Shown here: positions 45,019 to 54,668 of the stretch, piece after piece
Position numbering within the stretch: position 1 is the first letter of the stretch
How the letters are laid out: every line of letters starts with the position of its first letter
Source: an uncultured Alkaliphilus sp.
GTDB taxonomy: Bacteria > Bacillota > Clostridia > Peptostreptococcales > Natronincolaceae
Direction: 5' to 3'
DNA length: 64,000 nt
Assembly: GCA_938074565.1 (NCBI GenBank)
Contig: CALJEQ010000006.1
Span: forward strand, 186,001 to 250,000
Made by a program: the position numbers and the translations under genes
Notes under the pieces: generated by a model
Database searches by the model: none
What the model was told of the DNA's origin: nothing
The model's input: only the letters and a program-made list of their open reading frames with translations

Positions 45019-45034
45019 TGGCATTATTCTTGCA
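45019..45034 (+). promoter_or_regulatory. sigma-54-type -24/-12 promoter
   Basis: TGGCAT, five bases, then TTGCA (45019-45034), with an extra T before the TGG. This matches the sigma-54 consensus TGGCAC-N5-TTGCA with one mismatch and the exact spacing. It lies about 60 nt upstream of the start of the cyanophycinase-like gene. No enhancer-binding activator is encoded nearby in this window, so the activator must be elsewhere. Confidence 0.55.
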
Positions 45035-45095
45035 TTAAAAATACACACATAATAGTTTTCAAATATATAATATTAAAAAAATGGGGGTGTTTTAA

Positions 45096-47546
45096 ATGAA
45101 AAATCAAAAGAGATTAAGTTTAGTTCTAATTGTATTGATGATCTTTACCTTGTTTAGTTTTAATGGTTCGGTTCTAGCACAGGAAATGTCTAACATTAGT
45201 GAAGTAACGGTTGAGTCCACCAGCTATATTGCAACTGGATATGAAGCAACCGATGTAAGGATATTACAAGAAGGAAATGCTATTAATGATTTTCAAATAG
45301 GATTCAAACCTCCTTCAAATCAAGCTAAAAGAACAGAAGTACAGAATAAATTTAACGGTTGGCTAGTAATACATTCAACAAAATCACTAGACGAAGCTTG
45401 GAACCATTTAAAGACATTATCACCCGCAGAAATATCAGATTATTCTGTAACAAGTGGAACCAACAGAATATATAGAATAACCAACTATAGTTGGGCAGAT
45501 GGGGCGGCAAATACCTATAGAGCAAATCAAAAAGATGTTGTAACGGGAGCTGAATTTGGTCCAGGTTTATTTCATTTTTATGTAGCCACCTATACAACTG
45601 ATGGAATAGTAGGGTTAGCTAAAGCTGATAAGTCAGCAGATATAAAACCTTATCCTAAAAATGTAACTCTTCAAGGTAGTGGAACAAGCATACAAAACTA
45701 CTCTGTTAATTATAGTTCCTTCAATCATCCAAGTTTAACCCATAACTTCATTTTCTACTCTAAGGATGTTATCTACAGAGATTCAATTCAAAGTCTTTTC
45801 ACTAAAACAAAGGCAGAAATTCAACAATTAAGTGCTGACAATAAGGGTAAATTGGTGACTAATTTAGAAGGTCCAATTAGTTTTAATTCAGGACAAAAAG
45901 AAATTAATGGAACACCATTTGGTAGTGGTGTATATTATGTATATGTTGCTACAGTAGGAGATAATGGAATTCTAAGAATATCCCAAGCAATTGAAACAAT
46001 AGTCACAGCAGCACCACCATTGGTTGATAATACACCAATAGGAGATGGAAAAGGTACTGCCTTTGTTATTGGAGGTTCTACTTCTCAAGCAAATTATGAT
46101 TATGCTAAAAATCTAATTAATAAACCTAAACCAAGAATAGCAATTTTCAATAGTTCAAGGGATGACTTGGCTACAGTTATTAATCACTTTTATTATGAAG
46201 ACCCAACATATAGTTCTTTAGAAAAATCCTTTGCTGAAAAGGGATTTGAACCAGTTTTTATTCCTCTAGCAATTGATAGTGCTTATTTTGTAGCGAATCA
46301 TCCCTACTATGCAGACTTAGTAAAAACCTGTGATATTATTTGGCTTCAAGGGGGAGATCAAAACAAACATGCAAGATCTTTATTAAATGATGATGGAAGT
46401 GATACCTTAATACTAGAAGCTATTAGATTTGTATATAATCGTGGGGGCGTTGTGGCAGGTACAAGTGCAGGTATGCATGTAATGAGTAACCCGTCTTTTG
46501 GCTATGGGACTCCCTACGAAGCGTTGAAAGCAAATAATACAGAGTTTTATAATATATCAGACATACCAGTAACTGGTGACTTATTCCCAGTAATCGACAA
46601 TAATAATTTAGCAGTACCAGGTATTGGAATTGTACCAAACAATGTTCTAAATGATACTCATTTTGATGCAAGAGGTAGACTTGGAAGGTTTTTAGTAGGT
46701 TTAAGGGATACAGGAAAAGAAATAGGGATTGGTTCTGATGAAGGAACAGGTTTAGCAATAAAAAATAATATTGGAACGGTAGTAGGCTTACATGGAGTCT
46801 TTATTGTAGATGTAAGCAATGCAAACTTCGGCCCAAAGGGGACCCTGAATGTATTTAGTGTAACGGGGGTAAAAGTCCATTATTTAACAGAGGGCGACAC
46901 CTATAGTTTTACAACAAAAGAAGTAACCATTGGCGGTGGAAAAACACCTATAGTGGAGAAAAATACTACATTGTATAGTACAAATGATATATTTGGAAAA
47001 TATGAAACCACTAAGGCTATGATTAGTTTGGCTAATAATACGGCTACTTCTTTGACGGCATCGGTAAGCAGTTTAAGTCCACCAAACTTTATAGCTATCT
47101 TTAAGAAAAATGCCAATTCAAAAGCATATGGTTCTACGTTAAGTTATCAAGATACTGCATTAAGTGGCTACAAAAAAACATCTATTGTTGGTATGATGAT
47201 GGAACTTAAAGATCCTAATGCTCCATCAGAACCAATAAAACCTATAATTACAGGTGTTACCCACTATAGTTATCAAGATGAAGTATGGATTGTATTTGAT
47301 GAGAATATTGACCCTGCAACAGTAAATAGAACTAATGTACAGTTAGGGGGAAATACCTATTACAGTAGTTCTTGGCCTAAGGTAGACCCAAGATATCCTA
47401 ATGAAATTGGAGTAAGGGGAAAGAGAAACTTTAGGACGGGTGACAGAGTAACTATTTCAGGAGTAAAAAATTTAGAAGGAGTTGCTGTTGAAACCCAAAC
47501 TTGGGAGCGGGCATCAAATGGCACTTGGTTTAAATTGACACAATAA
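45096..47546 (+). CDS. secreted cyanophycinase-like (S51 peptidase) protein
   Basis: An 816-residue exported protein with a signal peptide (residues 1-28). Two similar N-terminal repeats of about 140 residues (about 40-180 and 190-300) share patterns such as N-Y-S-V-N-Y-S-S and F-G-x-G-x-Y/F-x-x-Y-V-A-T. The catalytic domain at about 310-600 has F-V-I-G-G-S-T-S, W-L-Q-G-G-D-Q-N and the nucleophile elbow G-T-S-A-G-M-H (Ser457). The C-terminal 200 residues are Ig-like. Cyanophycinases hydrolyse the beta-Asp-Arg polymer. Here the enzyme could digest external cyanophycin or act on another isopeptide; substrate specificity cannot be read from sequence. Confidence 0.85.
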   Translation: MKNQKRLSLVLIVLMIFTLFSFNGSVLAQEMSNISEVTVESTSYIATGYEATDVRILQEGNAINDFQIGFKPPSNQAKRTEVQNKFNGWLVIHSTKSLDEAWNHLKTLSPAEISDYSVTSGTNRIYRITNYSWADGAANTYRANQKDVVTGAEFGPGLFHFYVATYTTDGIVGLAKADKSADIKPYPKNVTLQGSGTSIQNYSVNYSSFNHPSLTHNFIFYSKDVIYRDSIQSLFTKTKAEIQQLSADNKGKLVTNLEGPISFNSGQKEINGTPFGSGVYYVYVATVGDNGILRISQAIETIVTAAPPLVDNTPIGDGKGTAFVIGGSTSQANYDYAKNLINKPKPRIAIFNSSRDDLATVINHFYYEDPTYSSLEKSFAEKGFEPVFIPLAIDSAYFVANHPYYADLVKTCDIIWLQGGDQNKHARSLLNDDGSDTLILEAIRFVYNRGGVVAGTSAGMHVMSNPSFGYGTPYEALKANNTEFYNISDIPVTGDLFPVIDNNNLAVPGIGIVPNNVLNDTHFDARGRLGRFLVGLRDTGKEIGIGSDEGTGLAIKNNIGTVVGLHGVFIVDVSNANFGPKGTLNVFSVTGVKVHYLTEGDTYSFTTKEVTIGGGKTPIVEKNTTLYSTNDIFGKYETTKAMISLANNTATSLTASVSSLSPPNFIAIFKKNANSKAYGSTLSYQDTALSGYKKTSIVGMMMELKDPNAPSEPIKPIITGVTHYSYQDEVWIVFDENIDPATVNRTNVQLGGNTYYSSSWPKVDPRYPNEIGVRGKRNFRTGDRVTISGVKNLEGVAVETQTWERASNGTWFKLTQ

Positions 47547-47550
47547 AATT

Positions 47551-47599
47551 AAAGTCAGTCCCCAAACCTATTTTAAGATAAGTTGGGGGCTGACTTTTG
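47551..47599. terminator. bidirectional intrinsic terminator
   Basis: AAAGTCAGTCCCCAA (47551-47565) pairs with TTGGGGGCTGACTTT (47583-47597; one mismatch), between convergent genes. Confidence 0.85.
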
Positions 47600-47633
47600 A
47601 CAGTTACAAATGAAGTTGGATATTTCATCAATC

Positions 47634-48845
47634 TTATTTAACTTCCTTTTCTAAACGATTGTAAATAGAACGGACACCCTTCCACCAATTTTGGTCTTCT
47701 GCATATTTACGATTAATCCATTGAAATGGATCTATATCATCTGGTCGATCCTTTGATAAATTAATAATGGTACGGGACGCTATCTTTGAAGAATCAGTAA
47801 TATCAGTATTATAACGCTGCCAACTATAAAATACATTAAAAGGATTATTAGCTATTTCCGAAGCTGATGGGTTATCCTTAGGTACAAAACCTTGTTCATG
47901 TCCAGTAATGGCAAATAGTACAAGGGGATTCAGTTGAAACTCTTTAGCTGTTTCAATAATAGCAGAAAAATAAGGTTCTTCCTTTAATAGTGAGTTGCGA
48001 GTATCTAAGTAATCCTTTAACTTTGCTTCGTTAATGTCCTTATAGTGAAAAGAAGTATGCAGATGGGGATGTTGTTGAACAATAGGGACTTCCGCAGCTA
48101 ATATAACTTCTTGATTATTTGTCAATAAAGGAAAAATAAATATGCCAATAAGGCAGATGGACAAAGTCGAGAAGATATATATAGGTCTTATTTTTCCCAG
48201 TAAATTCATCAAAAAGTAATTCTTTTTATCATTAAATTCTTCTTTTTTATTTTTATTTACCTCAATGTCTTTATGGAAAACAACTGTATTTACAGGGGTT
48301 GTTATTTCTAATGGCTCATTATACGTTTCTAAGACCTCATTAGGTATTTCAGTAGTAATAGGTTGGTTTGTATCATTAGAACTTTCAATTATAATTTCTT
48401 CTTTTACATCAACTTTTGCCGTAGTAGATTCATTAGTAGAGTCAATTGCTTCATTAATATGTAAAGTGTTTTTATACTCAATCATTATGTTTTTGTCGAT
48501 GGGATGACTAACGTGGGAGTTAACCCAGTTACAGAGGTTGTTTAAAAAATCATCATCATCAATACCTAAAGAAAGGGACGCTTCTAAAACATCATGTAAG
48601 AATAAACCATCTTGTTTAGTTGAAAAAGTATCCTTAGATAATTGTTGAAATAGTTCTTGTCGATGTTGAGGGGGTATATGCATCAACTGTTTTTCAATGA
48701 TGGTACGCAGCGTATTTCCCAGTATAAGGGCTTTTTTACCATTATCATATAGGGGATATTTATTATCAATATAGTTTCTTAGTTGAATAATGTCGTTTTT
48801 TAGTATTATTTTTATGGTTTTTAATTCTAGAAAAAAATCCTTCAC
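47634..48845 (-). CDS. membrane protein with lysozyme-like (glucosaminidase-type) C-terminal domain
   Basis: A 403-residue protein. The cytoplasmic-looking N-terminal part (about 1-220) is rich in Asn, Thr and acidic residues, followed by one membrane helix near 223-245. The outer C-terminal domain (about 265-400) has A-I-T-G-H-E-Q-G-F (probable catalytic Glu), N-N-P-F-N-V-F and W-W-K-G-V-R-S-I-Y, the pattern of Firmicute peptidoglycan glucosaminidase/mannosyl-endo-N-acetylglucosaminidase-like domains. Start is GTG at the minus-strand end 48845. A role in cell-wall turnover or sporulation is plausible. The N-terminal part may be a sensor. Confidence 0.72.
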   Translation of the reverse strand: MKDFFLELKTIKIILKNDIIQLRNYIDNKYPLYDNGKKALILGNTLRTIIEKQLMHIPPQHRQELFQQLSKDTFSTKQDGLFLHDVLEASLSLGIDDDDFLNNLCNWVNSHVSHPIDKNIMIEYKNTLHINEAIDSTNESTTAKVDVKEEIIIESSNDTNQPITTEIPNEVLETYNEPLEITTPVNTVVFHKDIEVNKNKKEEFNDKKNYFLMNLLGKIRPIYIFSTLSICLIGIFIFPLLTNNQEVILAAEVPIVQQHPHLHTSFHYKDINEAKLKDYLDTRNSLLKEEPYFSAIIETAKEFQLNPLVLFAITGHEQGFVPKDNPSASEIANNPFNVFYSWQRYNTDITDSSKIASRTIINLSKDRPDDIDPFQWINRKYAEDQNWWKGVRSIYNRLEKEVK

Positions 48846-49112
48846 TGTTTCACACCCTAAGTTAATATTCTTGTAAAAAGTATCTCTATTTATTATATAT
48901 TATTATCCTTATGATTTCTATCAGGAAAAACTAGACAATCATTATATTGACATGCTTCTTGTTTTAAATATAAAATGATACTTGAAATATAAGTGTACAG
49001 GGTAGAAAATTTTACATATCTAAAGTAAAACTGAACAGTGGCATTTGCAATTAAATTATAAAGTTTAGTGACATAATATAAAAAACATGATTGATGAAAG
49101 GAAGGAATATGT

Positions 49113-49970
49113 TTGGAAAACGAATTTAACAACACAAATAATTTAAATAATATAGAACACAATAACAACGATAAAGATCAAAAAATATGTTTAGATTCAA
49201 ATGAACAGGCATGGAATGAAGAGACCTATAATGCTTGGGTAAAAAAGTTTGGTACTCCTAAAGATGCCTTTAATAAAATTAGCAAAGAGCCTACAAAAAC
49301 ATTATCAGTTATATATGATAAAATGGGAGAAGTAAAGGGTAAAAAAATAATGAATGTAATGGGTTCCAATGGTACAAAGGCTGTGGCATTGGCATTATTA
49401 GGGGCAGATGTAAGTGTAGTAGATTTTTCTCAAGGTAATAAACGTTATGCTATGGAATTAGCAGAGGTAGCGGGGGTAAAAATACACTATATATTATCTA
49501 ATGTTCTTAATTTAACAGAAGAACATTTAACGGGAGATTATGATGTTGTGTTTGCTGAAATTGGAATTTTGCATTATTTTACAGAATTAAAACCTTTTAT
49601 ACAAATTATCTATAAACTTTTGGGGGATAAAGGAAGATTTGTACTTAGAGACTTCCATCCTGTTACCACTAAACTAATTACTTCTAGGGGTACAACTGCT
49701 AAAATTCGTAAGCATAAAGTGACAGGTGACTATTTTGATACTTCATTAGAGGAAAAAGACATTTCTTATTCTAAATATTTAACTGATACAGCACCAACTA
49801 AAGTACTTTTACGTAAATGGAATATGGGGGAAATTATAACTGCTATTGCTGAAGAAGGATTTTTAATTAAAAGCTTAGATGAAGAGCCCAATCTGTCTTG
49901 TGAGGTCTATGATAAGGGGATTCCAAAGACATTTTCTTTAGTGGCAGAAAAAAGAAGGGAGTTAGAATAA
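49113..49970 (+). CDS. class I SAM-dependent methyltransferase
   Basis: A 285-residue methyltransferase. After a low-complexity Asn-rich N-terminus (residues 1-25), the SAM-binding fold is visible: I-M-N-V-M-G-S-N-G-T-K-A-V-A (motif I), V-S-V-V-D-F-S (acidic residue after strand 2), N-V-L-N-L, and D-V-V-F-A-E-I-G-I-L-H-Y-F. The end has H-P-V-T-T-K-L. The substrate is not predictable. The start is a TTG at 49113 with AAAGGAAGG at good distance; the nearby ATG at 49109 is out of frame. Confidence 0.83.
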   Translation: MENEFNNTNNLNNIEHNNNDKDQKICLDSNEQAWNEETYNAWVKKFGTPKDAFNKISKEPTKTLSVIYDKMGEVKGKKIMNVMGSNGTKAVALALLGADVSVVDFSQGNKRYAMELAEVAGVKIHYILSNVLNLTEEHLTGDYDVVFAEIGILHYFTELKPFIQIIYKLLGDKGRFVLRDFHPVTTKLITSRGTTAKIRKHKVTGDYFDTSLEEKDISYSKYLTDTAPTKVLLRKWNMGEIITAIAEEGFLIKSLDEEPNLSCEVYDKGIPKTFSLVAEKRRELE

Positions 49971-49992
49971 AAATTTTAATATTTACATAATA

Positions 49993-50040
49993 AAAAAACT
50001 GTAGGCATAAGGTTTTAACCTTTCTGTCTACAGTTTTTTT
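49993..50040. terminator. bidirectional intrinsic terminator
   Basis: AAAAAACTGTAG pairs with CTACAGTTTTTT (outer arms at 49993-50004 and 50028-50040), with an internal AAGG/CCTT pair, between the methyltransferase and the convergent amidase gene. Confidence 0.8.
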
Positions 50041-51166
50041 AATAATGAACCCTCACTAACCAAAATTTAATTCCTTTATTGTTCCATCCCATATCCCAGG
50101 GAACCCTATATCGATCTGAGTTGTGGGAATTAACAAGAATATATCCTTTTGAATCTTCCCCAGAAACAATAGATATATGAGTAACTTTTCCTTTTTTTTC
50201 ATAGGCTATATAGTCCCCAGGTAAAAGTTTATAGGAAGACTTTAATACAGACTCATAACTACCGTGGGTAATAACCGAAGCTCTCCCGCTATCAATCATA
50301 TAGCTATTAAAGGCATTGGCATTTAACCATGTCCTACTGCCTGCTCCCCTTTCATAATTCCATGTTTTGTTTTTCTTAAATTTTCCGCCTTCATATAACA
50401 TTTGAGATGCAAAATTAGCACAGTCGCCACCTTCGGGGTTATAATCTCTATATTTAGGATTATATTTAAAACCATATTCCGGTAGACTGGCGGCACCACA
50501 ATATTGATCTATATATGCCAATGCGTCAATTCTTCTTTGATTAAGTTCAGAAAGATCTTTAGGTTTGCCTGATAAAATCAATTCTTGTAATTCTTCCACT
50601 TTTAAGTCATCTACATGGAGGGAATCAGCAAATGGATCTGTATACCATTCTCTTGTAATAAACCAGCCATCTCCATTAGGCATTAAATCAATGGAGTAAT
50701 AGGTACCATTTCTAAAATTATTGGAGGTTTCTGGGGTGTCTTCGTACACATATTCATATGCTGTGGAAACTAAAAGGTTTAGTGCAAATCCATCTCCCTT
50801 TTCTTTAATGCTTCTAACAATAATGTGGGAGTCTATTTTATTAAATTTTACAGCCTGTTTACTATCCCATTGATGTAAATATTTCATTTTTTTTAACTCA
50901 TGTTCATAGGCCCATAAACCAGTACGAATATCTTTGTTATAAAGATTTGCCAGTATAGTTTCATCCTGTTCTAATAATGCCTTGTTTCTAAGATTAAATA
51001 TTAATTGTATTTCTTCTGTTAGCATATTAGTTATTTCTTTATCCATAAAGACTGAAGTGTTTTTTGTAGATTGATGCCATAAATAAACACATAAAAAACA
51101 TACCATTAAAATAGAAAAAAATATTAGTATTGTTTTAGCACTTTTAATTCTGATTAGTATAACCAT
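50039..51166 (-). CDS. membrane-anchored amidase-domain (amidase_6) protein
   Basis: A 375-residue protein with an N-terminal membrane anchor (about residues 10-30). An alpha-beta region of about 170 residues is followed by a putative amidase domain (PF12671 type) from about residue 215. Its signatures are Y-C-G-A-A-S-L-P-E-Y-G-F, G-G-D-C-A-N-F-A-S-Q (possible catalytic Cys), and H-I-S-I-V-S-G with V-N-S-H-N-S-D-R toward the end. Such NlpC/P60-like enzymes occur in sporulating Firmicutes and are thought to cut peptide links in the cell wall. The start has a GGAGGTAA site. Confidence 0.85.
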   Translation of the reverse strand: MVILIRIKSAKTILIFFSILMVCFLCVYLWHQSTKNTSVFMDKEITNMLTEEIQLIFNLRNKALLEQDETILANLYNKDIRTGLWAYEHELKKMKYLHQWDSKQAVKFNKIDSHIIVRSIKEKGDGFALNLLVSTAYEYVYEDTPETSNNFRNGTYYSIDLMPNGDGWFITREWYTDPFADSLHVDDLKVEELQELILSGKPKDLSELNQRRIDALAYIDQYCGAASLPEYGFKYNPKYRDYNPEGGDCANFASQMLYEGGKFKKNKTWNYERGAGSRTWLNANAFNSYMIDSGRASVITHGSYESVLKSSYKLLPGDYIAYEKKGKVTHISIVSGEDSKGYILVNSHNSDRYRVPWDMGWNNKGIKFWLVRVHY

Positions 51167-51355
51167 CTGATTACCTCCAAAACATATTCATAGGAGTATA
51201 TGAAATAACAGCGTGTACTATTCTTATGAATTTAGAGTCGGTCATATTAATTATGTAAATTATTTACAAAATAGTATTCATAATAAAGAGGCTATAACAG
51301 GGAATAATAGAAATGTATTAAATATTAGTAGAATAGTATTGAGAGGAGAAATAAT

Positions 51356-52117
51356 ATGGATCAAAGAAATATGATGAATCAACAAAACACAATAAATCAA
51401 CAACCTAGAGAGCTTAGAAATACTATGGTAAACATGAGTAATTTTCAAGGGAATTTTAATTTAGATAAGTCAGGTTTTAATCCCAATATGCCAGGACACC
51501 AAACAAACCATGAAATGATCCTTAGACAAGAGCCTAGAACGGTAAAAAAAGATGGAGCGGGTATCGGGCTTCCTTATGAAACTAGAAAAGAAATGGCTTT
51601 GATGTTAGATGATCATCAGTGTGCATTAACAGTAGCGCTACATCAGTATAATAAACATCATTGGCTAACAGAAGGTGCAGAATCATTTACATCATTACAC
51701 CATATTATAGATGAACATAGAGAAAAAACCAATGACCATATTGACAAAATAGGCGAGAGGGTTGCAAGACTTGGAGGAGTGCCAACTGCTCATCCCGTAA
51801 CACAACATGAACTTTCCTACATTAAACATGAGGTGGAAGGTCGCTACACAATGAGGGATTTTATTCGTAATGATTTAGAACATGAATTAAGAATGCAAGA
51901 AATGATGAGAACACAAATTAAAAGAGCCCATGATTTACAAGACTTTGGTACTGTAGAAGTATTAGAAGAAATATTAAGGGATAGAGAAGACTTAGGTTAC
52001 CATTTATATAGCTTATTAGAAGATGATACATTAGTTAGGGGAATGAAGCATCTATTAGATGGAAATTATGATATTGCAGGTGACGGTTATTTATCACCAG
52101 ATAATAAACTACAATAA
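51356..52117 (+). CDS. dps: Dps/ferritin-like protein with Asn/Gln-rich N-terminal extension
   Basis: A 253-residue protein. The first 75 residues are rich in Asn, Gln and Met and look unfolded. Residues about 80-230 form a Dps four-helix bundle: H-Q-Y-N-K-H-H-W-L-T-E-G-A-E-S-F-T-S-L-H, then H-R-E-K-T-N-D-H-I-D-K-I-G-E-R-V-A-R-L-G-G. Dps proteins store iron, bind DNA and protect against peroxide. The long tail is unusual (normal Dps is about 150-170 residues) and could bind DNA or coat material. An alternative is a spore-coat or manganese-catalase-like structural protein. Confidence 0.75.
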   Translation: MDQRNMMNQQNTINQQPRELRNTMVNMSNFQGNFNLDKSGFNPNMPGHQTNHEMILRQEPRTVKKDGAGIGLPYETRKEMALMLDDHQCALTVALHQYNKHHWLTEGAESFTSLHHIIDEHREKTNDHIDKIGERVARLGGVPTAHPVTQHELSYIKHEVEGRYTMRDFIRNDLEHELRMQEMMRTQIKRAHDLQDFGTVEVLEEILRDREDLGYHLYSLLEDDTLVRGMKHLLDGNYDIAGDGYLSPDNKLQ

Positions 52118-52149
52118 GTCTAAGATTTGATTTTTAAATAAAAAATAGT

Positions 52150-52185
52150 AAAAAGAGGCAAGAAAATTTTATCTTGGCTCTTTTT
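52150..52185 (+). terminator. intrinsic terminator after the Dps-like gene
   Basis: AAAAAGAGGCAAGA (52150-52163) pairs with TCTTGGCTCTTTTT (52172-52185) with one internal mismatch. Confidence 0.75.
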
Positions 52186-52265
52186 ATTATGATAAAATGA
52201 ACTTAAGGAATAAAAGTGCTTAAAAAAATACTTCTCAAGAAATATATCAAAGAAAAAGGGAGGGC

Positions 52266-53762
52266 TTGTTTGTGGAGGAAGTATTAAATGTTATTAAAGA
52301 CAAAACCTTAACCTATCAACAGAAAGTTATTGGACTGGCAAGAATAGCAGAAAACAGTATTAATGTATTATCTATTAGGGAAGATATTGAAGAATATCGA
52401 CAAGAGGGGATAATATGTGATCTTTATGAAGGAAATGCCCCCTATCGACCAAGATACATCGTACCTAACTATGAAAAGTTTATGGCTAAAGGTAGCGAGT
52501 TTTTAGGATTAAAGCCACCCACAGATATTTGGGAAGCTATTAATAACCTGTTAATATTATATAAACATGTGCCTTCCATTACATCATTTCCTGTCTATAT
52601 AGGGAATATTGATACACTATTAGAGCCTTTTGTAACTGACGAAAAGGAAGCAAGAAAAGCAATTAGTTTCTTTTTAACCCATATAGATAGAACATTGACG
52701 GACTCCTTTTGTCATGCCAATATAGGGCCATTGGAAACTACGGCTGGTAAAATAATATTAGAGGTAGAAAAAGAACTTCAAAATGCTGTTCCTAATATCA
52801 CCCTTAAATATAGTGATGAAACAGCAGATGCTTTTGCTATACAAGCAATAGACACTGCTTTAGTGACAGCTAAACCTAGTTTTGCAAACCATGAAATATA
52901 TACTAAAGATTTGGGTAATTATGCTGTTGTTAGTTGCTATAATGGACTACCTATTGGAGGTGGCAGTCATACGTTAGTTAGATTAAACCTTGCAAAGTTG
53001 GCTGAAAAAACCACAGAAATAGAAACCTTTTTAAAGGTAATTCTACCCGATGCCATAGAAAAAATGGTTACTTATATGGATGAACGTATTAGATTTTTAG
53101 TAGAAGAAAGTGAATTTTTTCAAACCAATTTTTTAGTAAAAGAGGGCTTAATTAATTTGGAAAACTTCACCAGTATGTTTGGGATTTTCGGTTTAGCAGA
53201 AGGGGTTAATCACTTAATTCAACCTCAAAACCAAAAAGAAAAATTTGGTCATGGTGATGTAGCCAATGATTTAGGAATGAAAATAATTAAAAATATATAT
53301 GAAATAGTAAATCAACATAAGGCAAATTACTGTAATGCATCGGGGGGAAAATACTTATTACATGCCCAAGTGGGAACAGACTTTGATCATGGAATTAGTC
53401 CAGGGTGTAGAATACCCATAGGAGATGAACCTGAAATTCATGAACATCTGTTACAATCTGCAAAGTTTCATCAGTTCTTTCCCGCAGGTATAGGGGATGT
53501 TTTTAAATTTGATAAAACCACTAAAAACAACCCTAAATATATACTGGACATTATTAAAGGAGCTTTTACAATAGGGATGCGTTACTTTTCACTGTATTGT
53601 ACACACAGTGACGTAGTACGTATTACTGGATATTTGGTAAAACGTTCAGATATGGAGAAACTAGAAAGTGGTGAACAGGTGCTTCACGACACCGTTGTAT
53701 TAGGTCTGGGTTCTGTAAAGAATCAAAAAGTGTTGGATAGAAGGCTTAGAAAAGATGAATAA
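52266..53762 (+). CDS. yjjI: YjjI-type glycyl radical enzyme
   Basis: A 498-residue glycyl-radical enzyme of unknown substrate. The C-terminal radical motif is R-I-T-G-Y (radical Gly about residue 455), with S-P-G-C-R-I-P-I-G-D nearer the active site. It is much shorter than pyruvate formate-lyase (about 750) and fits the YjjI family in length. The start is either the TTG at 52266 or, more likely by spacing to AGGGAGGG, the GTG at 52272. It is followed by its own activase with an 8-base overlap, a pairing conserved for this family. An anaerobic radical reaction on a small metabolite is expected. Confidence 0.88.
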   Translation: MFVEEVLNVIKDKTLTYQQKVIGLARIAENSINVLSIREDIEEYRQEGIICDLYEGNAPYRPRYIVPNYEKFMAKGSEFLGLKPPTDIWEAINNLLILYKHVPSITSFPVYIGNIDTLLEPFVTDEKEARKAISFFLTHIDRTLTDSFCHANIGPLETTAGKIILEVEKELQNAVPNITLKYSDETADAFAIQAIDTALVTAKPSFANHEIYTKDLGNYAVVSCYNGLPIGGGSHTLVRLNLAKLAEKTTEIETFLKVILPDAIEKMVTYMDERIRFLVEESEFFQTNFLVKEGLINLENFTSMFGIFGLAEGVNHLIQPQNQKEKFGHGDVANDLGMKIIKNIYEIVNQHKANYCNASGGKYLLHAQVGTDFDHGISPGCRIPIGDEPEIHEHLLQSAKFHQFFPAGIGDVFKFDKTTKNNPKYILDIIKGAFTIGMRYFSLYCTHSDVVRITGYLVKRSDMEKLESGEQVLHDTVVLGLGSVKNQKVLDRRLRKDE

Positions 53763-54591
53763 GGGATTTATTAATCGTATTTTACCCTTTAGTTCTGTTG
53801 ATGGTCCTGGGAATAGAACAGCTATATTTCTTCAAGGTTGTAATTTTAATTGTTTATATTGTCATAATCCTGAAACAATTAATATTTGTAATCATTGTGG
53901 AAAATGTTTGGAAGTTTGTAAGATGGATGCTTTATCTATTGTTGAAGGAAAGGTGAAATGGGCTAAAGACAATTGCAACCATTGTCATCGGTGTATTAAA
54001 TTATGCAAATACAATAGTTCTCCACGGGTTTTTGAAGCATCAGTGGAGGAAATAATGGCAGTTTTAAAAAAGAATAAGGTGTTTATTTCTGGAATTACAG
54101 TATCAGGAGGAGAATGTACATTACAAATTCCCTTCTTAGTAGAGTTATTTAAAGAAGTTAAAAAATTAGACTTAACCATTTTTGTAGATACCAACGGGTC
54201 TATTCCTTTATGGAATGAAGGAGAGTTTGTTACATTAGCAGATCAATTTATGGTGGATTTAAAATCTATAGATGCACAGGAACATAAGTCTTTAACAGGT
54301 TCTGACTTTAACATTATTGTAGACAATATTAAATACCTTTCTAAACTCAATAAATTACATGAAGTTAGAACTGTGATTGTACCAAATCTATTAAACAATA
54401 GAAGAAATGTAGAGGAGACTAGTTTGTTAGTTGCTTCATTGAATCCCCTTATAAAATATAAGTTAATAAAATATAGAGGGTTAGGAGTTAGGGAAGGCTT
54501 AATTAATGATTCTTCCCCTACTGAAGAAGACATGAATAAATTGGAAAAAATAGCAAAGGATAATGGTTGTGAAGATGTACAAATAATATAA
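53755..54591 (+). CDS. yjjW: glycyl radical enzyme activase (radical SAM, YjjW type)
   Basis: A 278-residue radical SAM activase. The core motif is C-N-F-N-C-L-Y-C (Cys29, Cys33, Cys36), followed by a ferredoxin-type insertion with two CxxCxxCxxxC patterns (C-N-H-C-G-K-C-L-E-V-C and C-N-H-C-H-R-C-I-K-L-C). S-G-G-E-C and D-T-N-G are typical. The enzyme uses a [4Fe-4S] cluster and SAM to place the glycyl radical on the protein encoded upstream, with which it overlaps by 8 bases. Confidence 0.92.
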   Translation: MNKGFINRILPFSSVDGPGNRTAIFLQGCNFNCLYCHNPETINICNHCGKCLEVCKMDALSIVEGKVKWAKDNCNHCHRCIKLCKYNSSPRVFEASVEEIMAVLKKNKVFISGITVSGGECTLQIPFLVELFKEVKKLDLTIFVDTNGSIPLWNEGEFVTLADQFMVDLKSIDAQEHKSLTGSDFNIIVDNIKYLSKLNKLHEVRTVIVPNLLNNRRNVEETSLLVASLNPLIKYKLIKYRGLGVREGLINDSSPTEEDMNKLEKIAKDNGCEDVQII

Positions 54592-54668
54592 GCAATTGTA
54601 TAATTAAACTAAGGAAAAATAATCGCTTAATTAAAAAAGTAAGATACAAAGACAAAGGAGGGTCTGCA

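Larger units (their letters stand above)
44778..45095. other. intergenic region with terminator and sigma-54-like promoter
   Basis: These 318 bases hold the pseudouridine synthase terminator (44853-44893) and a near-consensus -24/-12 promoter (45019-45034) before the cyanophycinase-like gene. Confidence 0.6.

Noticed and set aside
48893..49168. Minus-strand frame in the gap before the methyltransferase
   Set aside because: It overlaps the methyltransferase start, lacks a ribosome site and has low-complexity composition.
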